Positions 25,160-34,878 are shown, numbered from the stretch's first letter. The stretch: 64,000 nt of DNA from Pseudooceanicola antarcticus (GCF_900215355.1 NZ_OBEA01000008.1:62001-126000), one strand, 5' to 3'. Translations and numbers: made by a program. Notes: generated by a model not told the origin, from the letters alone.

Positions 25160-26037
25160 GCCAGCATCTCCCCTTTCTTGCGACCATGGGTCAGCAGGTC
25201 TCGGAAATAGCTCGAACACTGGTCCACCGCGACGATGGTCAGGAAGAGCAGGATGAAGATGGCCGCGGCGGAATCATACCGCCCCTGGCCCCAGGAGATG
25301 GCGTTCTTCAGCTCGTAGCCGATGCCGCCTGCGCCGACGAAGCCCAGGATGGCCGAGGCGCGGATGTTGATCTCGAAGCGGATCAGCGCGTAGCTGAGGT
25401 AGTTGGGGGCCACCTGCGGCATCACCCCAAGCACCATGCGCTGCGTCCAGTTGGCGCCGACCGAGGCCAGGCCCTCGACGGGTTTCAGCGAAGCGTTCTC
25501 GTTGACCTCCGAGAAGAGCTTGCCGAGCGCGCCGACCGTGTGGAAGGCGATGGCGATCATCGCCGGCACCGGGCCGCCGCCCAGCACGAAGATCAGCACC
25601 AGCGCGATGACGATCTCGGGGACGGCCCGCATCACGTCCATGATGCGGCGGAAGACGGGGATCAGGCGCGGCCAGCGCGCCAGGCCGCGGGTCGCCAGCA
25701 TCGACAGGATCGTTCCGCCAAGGGCGCCGAAGAGGGTCGAAACGGCGGCGATGTTGATCGTTTCGATCAGCGCCGGGAAGAATTCGACGATATGGCCCGG
25801 CAGCTCCGCCCGCTTCTCCCATGCTTCGCTCAGCACGGACTTCGGGAAATCGAAGACCCGGTGCAGACCCTCCCAGAAGCCGCCCGCGTTGCGGCTGTCG
25901 GCCAGCATGAAGCCCGAGGCCATGAGGGCCACGAAGATGGCCAGCAGAATACCGGAATAGAGCCGCTTCCGTTTCATCTGCGCGAAATACTCGGCACGGA
26001 CGTTCACGGAGGGCTGCGCCTTGGCGCTGTCACTCAT
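25156..26037 (-). CDS. phnE: Phosphonate ABC transporter permease PhnE (first copy)
   Basis: This 293-residue permease has an N-terminal transmembrane segment near residues 29-48, then the binding-protein-dependent transport domain with the coupling loop ENASLKPVEGLASVGANW and the C-terminal GFVGAGGIGYEL motif. The length is standard for PhnE. It follows phnD across a strong hairpin and overlaps phnE2 by 4 bases. Confidence 0.94.
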   Translation of the reverse strand: MSDSAKAQPSVNVRAEYFAQMKRKRLYSGILLAIFVALMASGFMLADSRNAGGFWEGLHRVFDFPKSVLSEAWEKRAELPGHIVEFFPALIETINIAAVSTLFGALGGTILSMLATRGLARWPRLIPVFRRIMDVMRAVPEIVIALVLIFVLGGGPVPAMIAIAFHTVGALGKLFSEVNENASLKPVEGLASVGANWTQRMVLGVMPQVAPNYLSYALIRFEINIRASAILGFVGAGGIGYELKNAISWGQGRYDSAAAIFILLFLTIVAVDQCSSYFRDLLTHGRKKGEMLA

Positions 26038-26081
26038 CTTTGGCCTCTCGGGGATCTTGGGGCGTTGCGTGCAACGGAAAT

Positions 26082-26105
26082 GGCGGGCCCCCTGGGGGAC
26101 CCGCC
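26082..26105 (-). terminator. Intercistronic hairpin after phnD
   Basis: GGCGGG (26082-26087) pairs with CCCGCC (26100-26105), and the inner CCCC/GGGG runs extend the stem, leaving almost no loop. It lies 17 bases after the phnD stop and before phnE1. No T-run follows, so mRNA stabilisation is as likely as termination. Confidence 0.6.
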
Positions 26106-26121
26106 GGAAGGCAATGCTGCC

Positions 26122-27021
26122 TTACATCTTCGACTTGCGGGCCGCGATGATCGACAGGTAGGCGTCATGGGCGATCGGCTTGAAGCCCAGCGCTTCACCG
26201 GCGGCGACACCGTAGAAGCAATCCTCGTCCTTCTCCTTCAGGCCGGCCATCAGCTCGATCATGGTGGCCTTCACGTCCTCGGGCAGGACCTTGCGCAGCA
26301 CGACGGGGCCTTCGGGGATGGGCTTGGAGCGCCAGATCTCGACCAGGTCGTTCATGTCGACGAGGCCCGCATCCACGGCCTTGCGCAGGGCGCCGGAGTT
26401 GAAGCCGTCTTCCCAGTTGCCCATGCCGTCGGCCCAGGTCACGCCGCCGTCGACGTCGCCGTTGTTGACGGCAACGATGGTCTGCTCGTGACCGCCGGTG
26501 AAGACGACCTCACCGAAGTAATCGCCGTTTTCCATGGTGGCGCCGGTCAGCTCGGGGATCTCGATCGAGGGGATCAGGTAGCCGGAGGTCGAGTTCGGGT
26601 CACCGAAGCCGAACTTCTTGCCCTGCATGTCTTCCAGCGAGGCAATGCCGGCGTCCTTGCGGGCGAAACCGATGGAGTAATAGCCGTAGGAGCCATCCAG
26701 GTTGGTCTTGACCAGCACCGGCTCGACCGCCTCGGGGTCTTCCAGGTAGGTCTTGGCGTAGCCGGAGGCACCCAGCCAGGCCATGTCGATGGTGCCGCCC
26801 AGCAGGCCCTGGATCACGCCGTCGTAGTCGGCGGGGGTGAACAGCTTGACCGGAACGCCAAGGGCTTCCTCGGTGTAGTCGACCAGGCACTGGTTCGACT
26901 GCACGCGGTCCTGGGCGTTTTCGCCACCCAGCACGCCGATGCGGAATTCGGTGATTTCCTGGGCGCCGGCGGCGGAAACCAGGGCAGTGGTGGCCAGGGC
27001 GGCCGCGATCAGTTTTTTCAT
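26122..27021 (-). CDS. phnD: Phosphonate-binding periplasmic protein PhnD
   Basis: This 299-residue protein has a signal peptide (MKKLIAAALATTALVSAAGA, cleaved after residue 20) and the PhnD mature start EITEFRIGVLGGENAQDRV. Typical binding-pocket segments follow: AWLGASGYAKTY, FGDPNSTSGYLIPS and VVFTGGHEQTIVAVNNGDVDGG. ATG 27021 has AAGGAGC upstream. It captures phosphonates in the periplasm for PhnE1E2 and PhnC. Confidence 0.95.
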   Translation of the reverse strand: MKKLIAAALATTALVSAAGAQEITEFRIGVLGGENAQDRVQSNQCLVDYTEEALGVPVKLFTPADYDGVIQGLLGGTIDMAWLGASGYAKTYLEDPEAVEPVLVKTNLDGSYGYYSIGFARKDAGIASLEDMQGKKFGFGDPNSTSGYLIPSIEIPELTGATMENGDYFGEVVFTGGHEQTIVAVNNGDVDGGVTWADGMGNWEDGFNSGALRKAVDAGLVDMNDLVEIWRSKPIPEGPVVLRKVLPEDVKATMIELMAGLKEKDEDCFYGVAAGEALGFKPIAHDAYLSIIAARKSKM

Positions 27022-27057
27022 CTTTTCAGCTCCTTGAATATGTCCCGGAGCGTCCTG

Positions 27058-27081
27058 CCCCGAAACAGATGAAATTCGGGG
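27058..27081 (-). terminator. Intercistronic hairpin between phnC and phnD
   Basis: CCCCGAA (27058-27064) and TTCGGGG (27075-27081) pair perfectly over a 10-base loop, directly after the phnC stop. There is no T-run. It may protect the phnD portion from 5' decay and so raise PhnD level. Confidence 0.55.
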
Positions 27082-27085
27082 TCGT

Positions 27086-27898
<813 letters not shown>

Positions 27899-27964
27899 TT
27901 GATCACCTCTCAGGTCCTAGAGGCGGGTGCTATTGGGGAAGCAAAACGAAATTGTATCGCTTTG

Positions 27965-27982
27965 AATATACTTTTGTGACAC
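27965..27982 (-). promoter_or_regulatory. Weak candidate Pho box upstream of phnC
   Basis: On the minus strand GTGTCAC is followed by AAAA and then GTATATT, 67-84 bases upstream of the phnC start. The first half matches the PhoB half-site CTGTCAT well apart from its ends; the second half matches poorly. PhoB control of phosphonate uptake is common, but this site alone is marginal. Confidence 0.25.
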
Positions 27983-28267
27983 CCCGGCGCGGCCCCCGGT
28001 TTGGCCCCCCGGTTTGGGCCCCTGCCGGGGCGAAACCTAAAATCGCAAGGGAACTCATGCGGGCTGGCGGCTGATTTTAAGGCAAAGGTAAGCTCTCGAA
28101 ACCTATCGTTACGGGGTGAACCGACCTCGGGGGCCCGCCTGGTGGAAGGTCTTCGGGCCGGTGCCGTCCGGCCCCTGGGCCCGGCGCCACCAGGGGGCTC
28201 CCTGCCAGCGCCCCTGGCCCATGCCGGCCCGGCCCAGCCCTTCGCACCGCGAGACCGAGTTGCCCTG

Positions 28268-29815
28268 ATGAGACAAGACATCGGCTCCTCCGAGCCACAG
28301 CCGCCCTTCCCCGACCGCGCCGGTTTCATCGGCCCGGATGCGCCCGGCCCCGAGGTGACCGCATCGGAGTTGCTGGAGCGCTACAAGCTGGCGGTGACGC
28401 TGACCCCGGTGCCCGCCCTGCTGGTCGATGCCGAGGGCATGATCACCGCCACCAACGAGGCGCTGGACCGGCTGTTCCTTTACCCCAGCCGGGCGCTGAT
28501 CGGTCAGAACATCGAGCGCCTGGTGCCGCTCTCGTCCCAGCACCGCCACCCGGCGCTGCGGCAGGCCTTCAACACCCGCCCCTCGCGGCGCGAGATGGGC
28601 CAGGGCCGCGAGGTTCACGGTCAGCGCGCCGATGGCAGTTTCGTCCCGGTCGAGATCGGCCTCTCGCCGATCCCGCTGGGGGACGAGCTGCTGACCTTCA
28701 CCACGGTGATCGACATCTCGGAACGCCACATGGGGGAACGCCGCCTGCGCGAGGCGCTGGATGCGGCGGCCACGGCCATGGTGCTGGTCGCCCCGGACGG
28801 CACCATCGAGCTGGTCAATACCGCCGCCTGCCAGTTGCTGGGCGGCTTCTCGGCCGAGATCGTCGGGCGCGATGTCGATACCTTCGTGCCCCGTGAACAC
28901 CGCCTGAAACACGCCGTCTTCCGCCAGTCCTACCTCTCGGCGCCGCGCCCGCGGGCGATGACCGACGCCAACAACCTGCGCGTGGTGGGCCTCGACGGGC
29001 AGGAAACGCCGGTCCATATCGCCCTGACCCCGATCAACGGGGTGGGCGGGCAGCGCATCATGGCCACCCTCGTCGACCTGCGCGAAATCCTGGCCCAAGA
29101 GCGCGCGCTGGCGATGCAGAACGCCCAGCTCTCGGCCCTCAACGAGGAGCTGACCCAATTCGCCTATTCCGCCAGCCATGACCTGCGCGCGCCGCTGGCG
29201 ACCATCGCCGGCCTGCTGGAGCTCTGCCTGGAAGACCTCTCGGACGGCGAGATGGACGAATGCACGCGCAATATCAGCGAGGCGCTGAAGACCTCGCGGC
29301 GCAACATCCACAAGGTGGAACAGGTGCTGACCCTGGCCCGCGCCGGGCTCGAAGCCATCGACCTCGAAACCGTCGACCTGGTCGAGGCGACGGCCGCCAT
29401 CTGGGACGATCTCAGTTGCGGCGGCCTGGACAAGCCCGCCTTCTGCATCGTCGCCAGCGGGCCCGCCTGTTTCGAGGTCGAACGCCCCACCCTGCTGACG
29501 GTGATCGAGAACCTGCTGTCCAACGCCTGCCGCTTCCAGGACAGCGGCAAGCCGTTTTCCTGGGTCGAACTGAGGATTCTCGACCGCCCCGATGGGGTCG
29601 AGCTGCAGATCCGCGACAATGGCGTCGGCATTCCCGAGGCCGACCAGGCGCGCGTCTTCGAGATGTTCCGCCGCTCCGGCAGCAGCAGCGGCCATGGGCT
29701 CGGGCTGACCCTGGTCCAGAAACATGTCCGGCGGCTGAATGGCACCATCGCGCTCGACAGCTCCCCCGAGGGCACGCGTTTCACCCTCTCCCTGCCGCTT
29801 CGGAGGTCGCAATGA
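28268..29815 (+). CDS. PAS-PAS sensor histidine kinase, soluble
   Basis: This 515-residue kinase has two PAS domains (about residues 30-140 and 155-280) and a HisKA domain with phospho-acceptor H304 (FAYSASHDLRAPLAT, the phytochrome-kinase type). The HATPase domain has the N-box near residue 414 (ENLLSNACRF) and DNGVGIPE. No transmembrane segment is visible, so it senses a cytoplasmic signal. ATG 28268 is chosen; an in-frame codon at 28001 would add 89 low-complexity residues unlike coding sequence. Its stop overlaps the next receiver gene by 4 bases (ATGA), so they form a pair. Confidence 0.88.
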   Translation: MRQDIGSSEPQPPFPDRAGFIGPDAPGPEVTASELLERYKLAVTLTPVPALLVDAEGMITATNEALDRLFLYPSRALIGQNIERLVPLSSQHRHPALRQAFNTRPSRREMGQGREVHGQRADGSFVPVEIGLSPIPLGDELLTFTTVIDISERHMGERRLREALDAAATAMVLVAPDGTIELVNTAACQLLGGFSAEIVGRDVDTFVPREHRLKHAVFRQSYLSAPRPRAMTDANNLRVVGLDGQETPVHIALTPINGVGGQRIMATLVDLREILAQERALAMQNAQLSALNEELTQFAYSASHDLRAPLATIAGLLELCLEDLSDGEMDECTRNISEALKTSRRNIHKVEQVLTLARAGLEAIDLETVDLVEATAAIWDDLSCGGLDKPAFCIVASGPACFEVERPTLLTVIENLLSNACRFQDSGKPFSWVELRILDRPDGVELQIRDNGVGIPEADQARVFEMFRRSGSSSGHGLGLTLVQKHVRRLNGTIALDSSPEGTRFTLSLPLRRSQ

Positions 29816-30228
29816 TGATCCCCACCTATATCGTCGACGACGTGGACTCCGATCGCTATATCGCCCGACGCCGTCTGGCCAAGAGCGGCCACTTCGGCCC
29901 GGTGGACGAGGCCGCGGATGGGGCCGAATTCCTGCGGCGCTACTTCTCGGAAAGCCCCCATGCCACCGCCGGCCTGCCCCGGCTGATCCTGCTCGACATC
30001 AACATGCCCGAGCTCGACGGGTTCGAGACCATCGCGGAGTTGAAGCGGCGCTGCGGGCATGGCGAAACGCCCAAGCAGATCGTCGCCATGTTCTCGTCTT
30101 CCGACAACGAGCGCGACCTGGAGCGGTCCCAGTCCAGTGGCATGGTCGAACATTTCTTCACCAAGCCCATCGACGACAGCGCCATTGCCGAGATCCTCGA
30201 AACCTACCGCGAAAGGGGGTTCCTCTAG
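29812..30228 (+). CDS. Single-domain response regulator (Rcp1-like)
   Basis: This 138-residue protein is only a receiver domain: D10 and D11 in YIVDDVDSD, phospho-acceptor D62 (LILLDINMPELDG), the SSS switch region and K118 (FFTKP). The GGAGG ribosome site lies 5 bases before ATG 29812, which overlaps the kinase stop. Receivers of this type (Rcp1 class) serve phytochrome-like kinases and either relay phosphate or bind a partner. It has no output domain. Confidence 0.9.
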   Translation: MMIPTYIVDDVDSDRYIARRRLAKSGHFGPVDEAADGAEFLRRYFSESPHATAGLPRLILLDINMPELDGFETIAELKRRCGHGETPKQIVAMFSSSDNERDLERSQSSGMVEHFFTKPIDDSAIAEILETYRERGFL

Positions 30229-30424
30229 GCCAGGCCGACCCGTCAGCAGAAGCGACCGGCCCCCGAAAGGCACCGAAGCTGCTGTGGCAGTGTTGGGGGA
30301 CAGATGCGAAGCGCCGCCGCGGGTGCCAAGGGGCATGGCCGTCGGGATGGCCGTACTCTCGCGCCACAGCGTCAACCCGATGAGGGGCCGCAACCCGATG
30401 AGAGGCAGCCCTGACGCAAGTGCA

Positions 30425-30483
30425 GGCGGAGGCAAATCCTCCGCCAACCCGTCGCCAGAGCGGTGCGAGCGCCAAAGGCGCTC
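30425..30483. terminator. Two hairpins between convergent receiver genes
   Basis: GGCGGAGG-CAAAT-CCTCCGCC (30425-30445) and GAGCGCC-AAA-GGCGCTC (30467-30483) are perfect stems in the 278-bp gap. Upstream, CAACCCGATGAG occurs twice 18 bases apart (30373 and 30391). They probably end the two facing transcripts. Confidence 0.5.
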
Positions 30484-30506
30484 GGACGAGCCCGAAGCAG
30501 GACTGG

Positions 30507-31208
30507 CTAGTGTTTTCGGAAAATGAACTGTGTCGCCGGGTCCTCCAGCAGGTCGCTCCAGTCCTCGTCGCCGCCGCTCGGCACCAGCCCGTAAGAGCGC
30601 AACATCTGCAACGTCTCCGCGCCCGTGTCGTGGTGACCCGTTCCGCGCGAAATCTCTTCGCGGACGATGTCCCGCATGGCCAGGACCAGCTCTTCGCGTT
30701 GCGCATCCAGCGCGCGGCGCAGGGTGGCCTGCGCCAGCTTGCTGCCCTCTTCCAGCGCCCTCAGGATCAGGCCCTTCAGCGCCTCGCGGGTCAGGTCCGA
30801 CTTGGCCTTGTAGTCGATGCAGCCGCTGCGGATCGCCTCGACCGCCACGTCGTGACGTGCCTCGCCGCTGATCATCACAACCGGGGACTGGCCGTTCCGC
30901 TCTTCCTCGCGCAGGTATTCCTGCGCCTTCAGCCCGTCGCCATCGGGCAGAAGATAGTCAATGAAGACAACATGGTAGCGCCGCCTTTCCAGCATCTTGC
31001 GGAACTCTTCGATGCCCGAGGCGATGGTGACCCGCACCGGCAGCTCGGTCGAGCGGCATTCGCGCTGCAACTGCATGGCGTCGAAGCGGCTGTCGTCCAG
31101 CACCAGCACGTCGATCAGCGGAGGCTCCGGTTCCGGCGGCGTCGCATGGACCCCGGCAGAGGCCGCCGCCGCGGGGACCATGTCCCTGTCGTCCCTGTAG
31201 ACCTCCAT
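30507..31208 (-). CDS. Response regulator with C-terminal helical extension
   Basis: This 233-residue protein has about 30 Pro/Ala-rich residues, a receiver domain (LDDSR at 37-41, acceptor D84 in VVFIDYLLPDGDG, K136 in DYKAKSD) and a roughly 80-residue C-terminal helical tail rich in Glu/Arg/Leu with no recognised DNA-binding or enzymatic domain. ATG 31208 has AAGGAGG at ideal spacing. It is divergent from the second kinase. The tail could bind a kinase or form a coiled coil. Confidence 0.85.
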   Translation of the reverse strand: MEVYRDDRDMVPAAAASAGVHATPPEPEPPLIDVLVLDDSRFDAMQLQRECRSTELPVRVTIASGIEEFRKMLERRRYHVVFIDYLLPDGDGLKAQEYLREEERNGQSPVVMISGEARHDVAVEAIRSGCIDYKAKSDLTREALKGLILRALEEGSKLAQATLRRALDAQREELVLAMRDIVREEISRGTGHHDTGAETLQMLRSYGLVPSGGDEDWSDLLEDPATQFIFRKH

Positions 31209-31314
31209 GACATCCTCCTTCTCGCCGGACCATTCCCGGCTCGAAGCATTCCGCATTCCCCATTGCCAAGGTCTTAACAATGCCTTGCGACTTCCGCCGC
31301 ATTTCCCGCAAGTT

Positions 31315-31329
31315 ATCGGACAATCCGAT
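31315..31329. promoter_or_regulatory. Inverted repeat in the divergent receiver/kinase promoter region
   Basis: ATCGGA (31315-31320), CAA, TCCGAT (31324-31329) form a perfect 15-base dyad between the divergent genes at 31208 and 31398. It is a plausible operator, but no DNA-binding regulator is encoded in this island. Confidence 0.4.
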
Positions 31330-31397
31330 GGATTTTTCGGGCGAGGCGACCGCGCGCGTAAACCGGAGGTTCGGCATTTCGGCGTCAGGATCTGCGG

Positions 31398-32162
31398 ATG
31401 ATCGACGACACCTCCCGTCCCGGCGTGGCCAGTGCCGCGCGCCCCGCGCAGCCAGCCGCCGCCTCGGCTGAGCTAGAGGAATTCCTCTATATCATCACCC
31501 ATGACCTGCGCGCCGCCTTCCGCGCCTTCCAGACCATCCCCGAATGGATCGAAGAAGACATGGGCCCTCTCCCCCCGGACCGCGCCGCCGCGGTCGAGGC
31601 GCATCTGGCCATGCTGATGACCCAGGCCCGGCGCTGCGACCGCATGTTGCTGGACCTGCGCGATTATTCCCGCATCGGACGGCGGGCCGACAGCCTGGGG
31701 GAACACCCCGTGGACGCGGTTCTCAGCCAGGCGCTGATCCAGTCGCCGCTGCCTCGGGGCTTCTCTTTCTCGATCGAGGGCGGCGGCCTGCTGTCGGGGC
31801 CGGGCAACGAGCTTGTGCTGCTCTTCGCCGCGCTCCTGTCCAATGCGGTCAAGCATCATGACCGCGAGAACGGGCGGATCACGCTGAAGGTCTCGGGCGC
31901 CGGGCCGATGCGACAGCTGCGCTTCAGCGACGACGGGCCGGGCATTCCCGCGCAGTTCCACGAGGCGGTCTTCGACCCGCTGCGCACCCTGCGCCCACGG
32001 GACGATTGCGAAGGCTCGGGCATGGGCCTGCCCATCGCGCGCAAGATCGTCAGACGCCTGGGCGGAGAGATCGCGGTGGCCCGGACCGCCGCGCCGCGCG
32101 GCACCACCCTGGCCTTCACCCTGCCCGGCCACGATCCCGCACAGCCCGCCCGGCTCAACTAG
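31398..32162 (+). CDS. Sensorless soluble histidine kinase
   Basis: This 254-residue protein has about 25 leader residues, then HisKA with H35 (EEFLYIITHDLRAAFRAF) and a HATPase domain (NAVKHHDREN, FSDDGPGIP, GSGMGLPIARKIV). There is no PAS, GAF or membrane domain, so input must come through a partner protein. The divergent receiver at 30507-31208 is the obvious partner. ATG 31398 gives the first residues MIDDTSRPG; a ribosome site is not obvious. Confidence 0.85.
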   Translation: MIDDTSRPGVASAARPAQPAAASAELEEFLYIITHDLRAAFRAFQTIPEWIEEDMGPLPPDRAAAVEAHLAMLMTQARRCDRMLLDLRDYSRIGRRADSLGEHPVDAVLSQALIQSPLPRGFSFSIEGGGLLSGPGNELVLLFAALLSNAVKHHDRENGRITLKVSGAGPMRQLRFSDDGPGIPAQFHEAVFDPLRTLRPRDDCEGSGMGLPIARKIVRRLGGEIAVARTAAPRGTTLAFTLPGHDPAQPARLN

Positions 32163-32264
32163 GGGCTGCGGCAGTGCGGACGCAGCCTGCGCCAAACCGC
32201 GCCGCGCCCCCTTCCCAAGCGCCTGCACTCCGGCCTATAAGCCCCCGGAAACCCGGAGGCTTCC

Positions 32265-32852
32265 ATGCGCAACGCCCAAGTCACACGCTCCACCGCCGAG
32301 ACCGATATCCATGTCGTCATCGACCTTGACGGCACGGGCCAGTACGAATGCGATACCGGCGTGGGCTTCTTCGATCACATGCTGGACCAGCTGGCGCGGC
32401 ACTCGCTCATCGACATCACGGTGACCTGCAAGGGTGACACCTTCATCGACGATCACCACAGCGTCGAGGACGTGGGCATCGCGCTCGGCCAGGCCCTGAC
32501 CAAGGCGCTTGGCGACAAGCGCGGCATCCGCCGCTACGGCGATTGCCACCTTGCGATGGACGACAGCCTGGTGCGCAGCGCGCTCGACCTCTCGGGCCGG
32601 CCCTTCCTGGTCTGGAACGTCGACTTCCCGACCCAGAAGATCGGCAGCTTCGACACCGAGCTGGTGCGCGAGTTCTTCCAGGCCTTCAGCACCCACGGCG
32701 GGATCACCCTGCACGTGGACAAGCTGCACGGCTTTAACTCGCACCACATCGCCGAGGCGGCGTTCAAATCCGTGGCCCGCGCCCTGCGCGTCGCGGTCGA
32801 GAGCGACCCGCGCAAGAGCGATGCGATCCCCTCGACCAAGGGCACGCTCTAG
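32265..32852 (+). CDS. hisB: Imidazoleglycerol-phosphate dehydratase HisB
   Basis: This 195-residue monofunctional HisB dehydrates imidazole glycerol phosphate to imidazole acetol phosphate. Both metal-binding HHxxE motifs are present: [14 protein letters not shown] and [12 protein letters not shown]. The [12 protein letters not shown] and [13 protein letters not shown] segments are also typical. A GGAGG site precedes ATG 32265. It begins the his cluster and is followed by hisH 71 bases on. Confidence 0.97.
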   Translation: MRNAQVTRSTAETDIHVVIDLDGTGQYECDTGVGFFDHMLDQLARHSLIDITVTCKGDTFIDDHHSVEDVGIALGQALTKALGDKRGIRRYGDCHLAMDDSLVRSALDLSGRPFLVWNVDFPTQKIGSFDTELVREFFQAFSTHGGITLHVDKLHGFNSHHIAEAAFKSVARALRVAVESDPRKSDAIPSTKGTL

Positions 32853-32923
32853 GCGCACCCCGGAACGGCTTGACCCCCGGCCCGTCACGGGCCATTCCCG
32901 AAGCGCAAGACGAGGGACACCCG

Positions 32924-33568
32924 ATGCTGACGGTTCTGATCGACTACGAAAGCGGCAATCTGCACTCGGCCGAGAAGGCCTTCCAGCGCATGGCGCAGGA
33001 GGTCGGCGCGGGCGAGGTGATCGTCTCCTCCCGCCCCGAGGACGTGGCGCGGGCCGACCGCATCGTGCTGCCCGGCGACGGCGCCTTCCCGGCCTGCCGC
33101 GCCGCGCTGGCCGGTGCCGGCGAAGGCTCGGTGCTCGAAGCCCTGCGCGAGGCGGTCGAGGTCAAGGGCCGGCCCTTTCTGGGCATCTGCGTCGGCATGC
33201 AGCTGATGGCGCGTGTCGGCCATGAATACGAGGAAAGTCAGGGGCTTGGCTGGATCGACGGCGAGGTCACGAAGATCGAGCCCCAGGACAAGGCGCTGAA
33301 GGTGCCGCACATGGGCTGGAACGACCTGGTGATCGACCAGCCGCACCCCGTGCTGGCCGGGATCGAGACCGGCCACCACGCCTATTTCGTCCATTCCTAC
33401 CACATGTCCGTCGCCGATCCGGCGCAGCTCATCGCCCATGTGGACTACGGCCAGCCGGTCACCGCCATCGTCGGCCGCGACACGATGCTGGGCATGCAGT
33501 TCCATCCGGAAAAGAGCCAGGCCAACGGCCTGCGCATGATCGCCAACTTCCTCAGCTGGGCGCCCTGA
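32924..33568 (+). CDS. hisH: Imidazole glycerol phosphate synthase glutaminase subunit HisH
   Basis: This 214-residue class I glutamine amidotransferase has the nucleophile cysteine in LGICVGMQLM and the His-Glu pair in MQFHPEKSQ. PGDGAFP is the oxyanion-region motif of HisH. It supplies ammonia to HisF. ATG 32924 follows GAGGGA; an earlier in-frame start at 32870 lacks a ribosome site. Three minus-strand genes separate it from hisA. Confidence 0.96.
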   Translation: MLTVLIDYESGNLHSAEKAFQRMAQEVGAGEVIVSSRPEDVARADRIVLPGDGAFPACRAALAGAGEGSVLEALREAVEVKGRPFLGICVGMQLMARVGHEYEESQGLGWIDGEVTKIEPQDKALKVPHMGWNDLVIDQPHPVLAGIETGHHAYFVHSYHMSVADPAQLIAHVDYGQPVTAIVGRDTMLGMQFHPEKSQANGLRMIANFLSWAP

Positions 33569-33582
33569 TCCCGCAGATGCAA

Positions 33583-33601
33583 AGGGCCCCGGCGGGGCCC
33601 T
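33583..33601. terminator. Hairpin between convergent hisH and DUF2147 gene
   Basis: AGGGCCCC-GGC-GGGGCCCT (33583-33601) is a perfect 8-base stem located 15 bases after hisH. T-runs are weak on both sides. Confidence 0.55.
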
Positions 33602-33639
33602 GAACCGGCGGCATCAGCCGGGCATCCATGGGGCGGGCC

Positions 33640-34071
33640 CTACTCGACCCGCTTCCAGACCTGGCTGTTGCAGATCAGCCCGGCGCAGCCCCGCACCGAC
33701 AGCTCGTCGCCCTGCACCTGCACCTCGGCATCGACCACCTTGTCGATGAGCGGCACGTAGACGCGCCCCTCGTAGGCATTGGGGTTAACCTGCTCCATGT
33801 CGCGCAACAGCATCTTGCCGACGGCACGGGTGACGATCGGTTCGCCCTGGGGGCTGAAGGCCCGCTCCAGCCGGCCGCAATAGGCGGCACCGCAGTTACG
33901 GATGACCACGTAGCCCGTCTGTCCCTTGCGATCAGGCGGCGAGGCCCAGGTGCCCAGCACGGTCTCGGCCGCCATGGCGGGGGCGGCCATCAGGCACCCC
34001 ATTGCCAGAGCTGCGGCGATTGGCAGATGCCGCAGCAGGGGGCGCTTCTGCCCCGTCATTCCCTCGTCCAT
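33640..34071 (-). CDS. DUF2147-family secreted protein (copy 1)
   Basis: This 143-residue protein has a signal peptide cleaved near AMA-AE at about residue 34. The mature domain has the DUF2147 pattern: GTWASPPDRKGQTGYVVIRNC, AAYCGRLER, YEGRVYVPL and the tail LSVRGCAGLICNSQVWKR. Four cysteines in two CX4-5C-like pairs suggest disulfides in the periplasm. An AAGGAG site favours ATG 34071. The function of the family is unknown. It lies between hisH and hisA on the opposite strand, next to a paralogue. Confidence 0.8.
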   Translation of the reverse strand: MDEGMTGQKRPLLRHLPIAAALAMGCLMAAPAMAAETVLGTWASPPDRKGQTGYVVIRNCGAAYCGRLERAFSPQGEPIVTRAVGKMLLRDMEQVNPNAYEGRVYVPLIDKVVDAEVQVQGDELSVRGCAGLICNSQVWKRVE

Positions 34072-34280
34072 AACTCTCTCCTTCTGGAGCCAGTCCCATG
34101 GGCCCGCGCCGGTCCTGCCGTCCCCCGCATCCCTCGGAAGCCGGTGGCGCCTTGGCCATGGGATGAAAACCTAGGAGGGAATCGTTTCAGAGAGGAAAAG
34201 GTTCCGCAGGGGCATGTCGGATCCGGCAGGTTCTTGCCGGAATTGGCCCCCTTTCGGCGTCAGCCAGCCGCCAGAGACGC

Positions 34281-34310
34281 AAAACCCCGCTCCGCTGCGG
34301 CGGAACGGGG
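34281..34310 (-). terminator. Terminator of the second DUF2147 gene
   Basis: On the minus strand a CCCCG stem with an inner TTCCGC/GCGGAG stem closes on CGCA and is followed by TTTT. It lies about 23 bases after the stop at 34334. Confidence 0.75.
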
Positions 34311-34333
34311 CTGTCTTGCGGCCTGCGAAAGGA

Positions 34334-34717
34334 TCAGCGGACGCGGGTCCAGAGCTGCTTCTTGCAGATCGGACCGACACAGCCCGCGACCTGCAGGCTG
34401 TCGCCCGAAAGCTGCATCTTCGAGCGATAGACCTTGTCGCTCGAGGGTTGCCAGATCTTGCCGTCGCGGTACTTGCCATCGCCTTCGGACTGCATGTCCC
34501 AGACGATGGGCTTGCCCTTGTTGGCACTGTCATATTCGCCGCTGGCGTTGAAGGTTCGGCTGATGAGGCCGCAATAGGCCTCGCCACAGGGGGCGAAGGT
34601 GACATGGGCATAGGCGCCGTCGTCCACCTCGGTCTTCCAGACCCCCTCCACCGGATCGGCCAGCGCCGGGGTGGCAAGCAGCACCAGTGCCAGCGCACTG
34701 CGGATGAGTTTCAGCAT
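34334..34717 (-). CDS. DUF2147-family secreted protein (copy 2)
   Basis: This 127-residue protein has a short signal peptide (MLKLIRSALALVLLATPALA). The mature DUF2147 domain has VEGVWKTEVDDGAYAHVTF, CGEAYCGLISR and the tail VAGCVGPICKKQLWTRV. It shares cysteine placement and the C-terminal QxWxRV with copy 1 but is otherwise diverged, so the duplication is old. A GGGAGGAT site precedes ATG 34717. Function unknown; envelope location likely. Confidence 0.82.
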   Translation of the reverse strand: MLKLIRSALALVLLATPALADPVEGVWKTEVDDGAYAHVTFAPCGEAYCGLISRTFNASGEYDSANKGKPIVWDMQSEGDGKYRDGKIWQPSSDKVYRSKMQLSGDSLQVAGCVGPICKKQLWTRVR

Positions 34718-34878
34718 GGTATCCTCCCTAAAGCTCTCCTCAACCCGCATCCTGCCCACCGATGGATTGGTCAGGCAAGGACGATCCCGATGACCTTGCG
34801 TTACGCGCAGGTCAACCGGCTGAGACCTGCGATCCCGCTCCGCCGGCCCCTGCTCAGGCATCCTCAGGTCAGGGCCAC

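Noticed and set aside
25072-27072. A plus-strand frame antisense to phnE and phnD
   Set aside because: Composition typical of antisense frames; phnE and phnD are unambiguous.
28001-28267. N-terminal extension of the PAS kinase
   Set aside because: The added 89 residues are low complexity with no domain, and the in-frame ATG at 28268 fits the PAS boundary.
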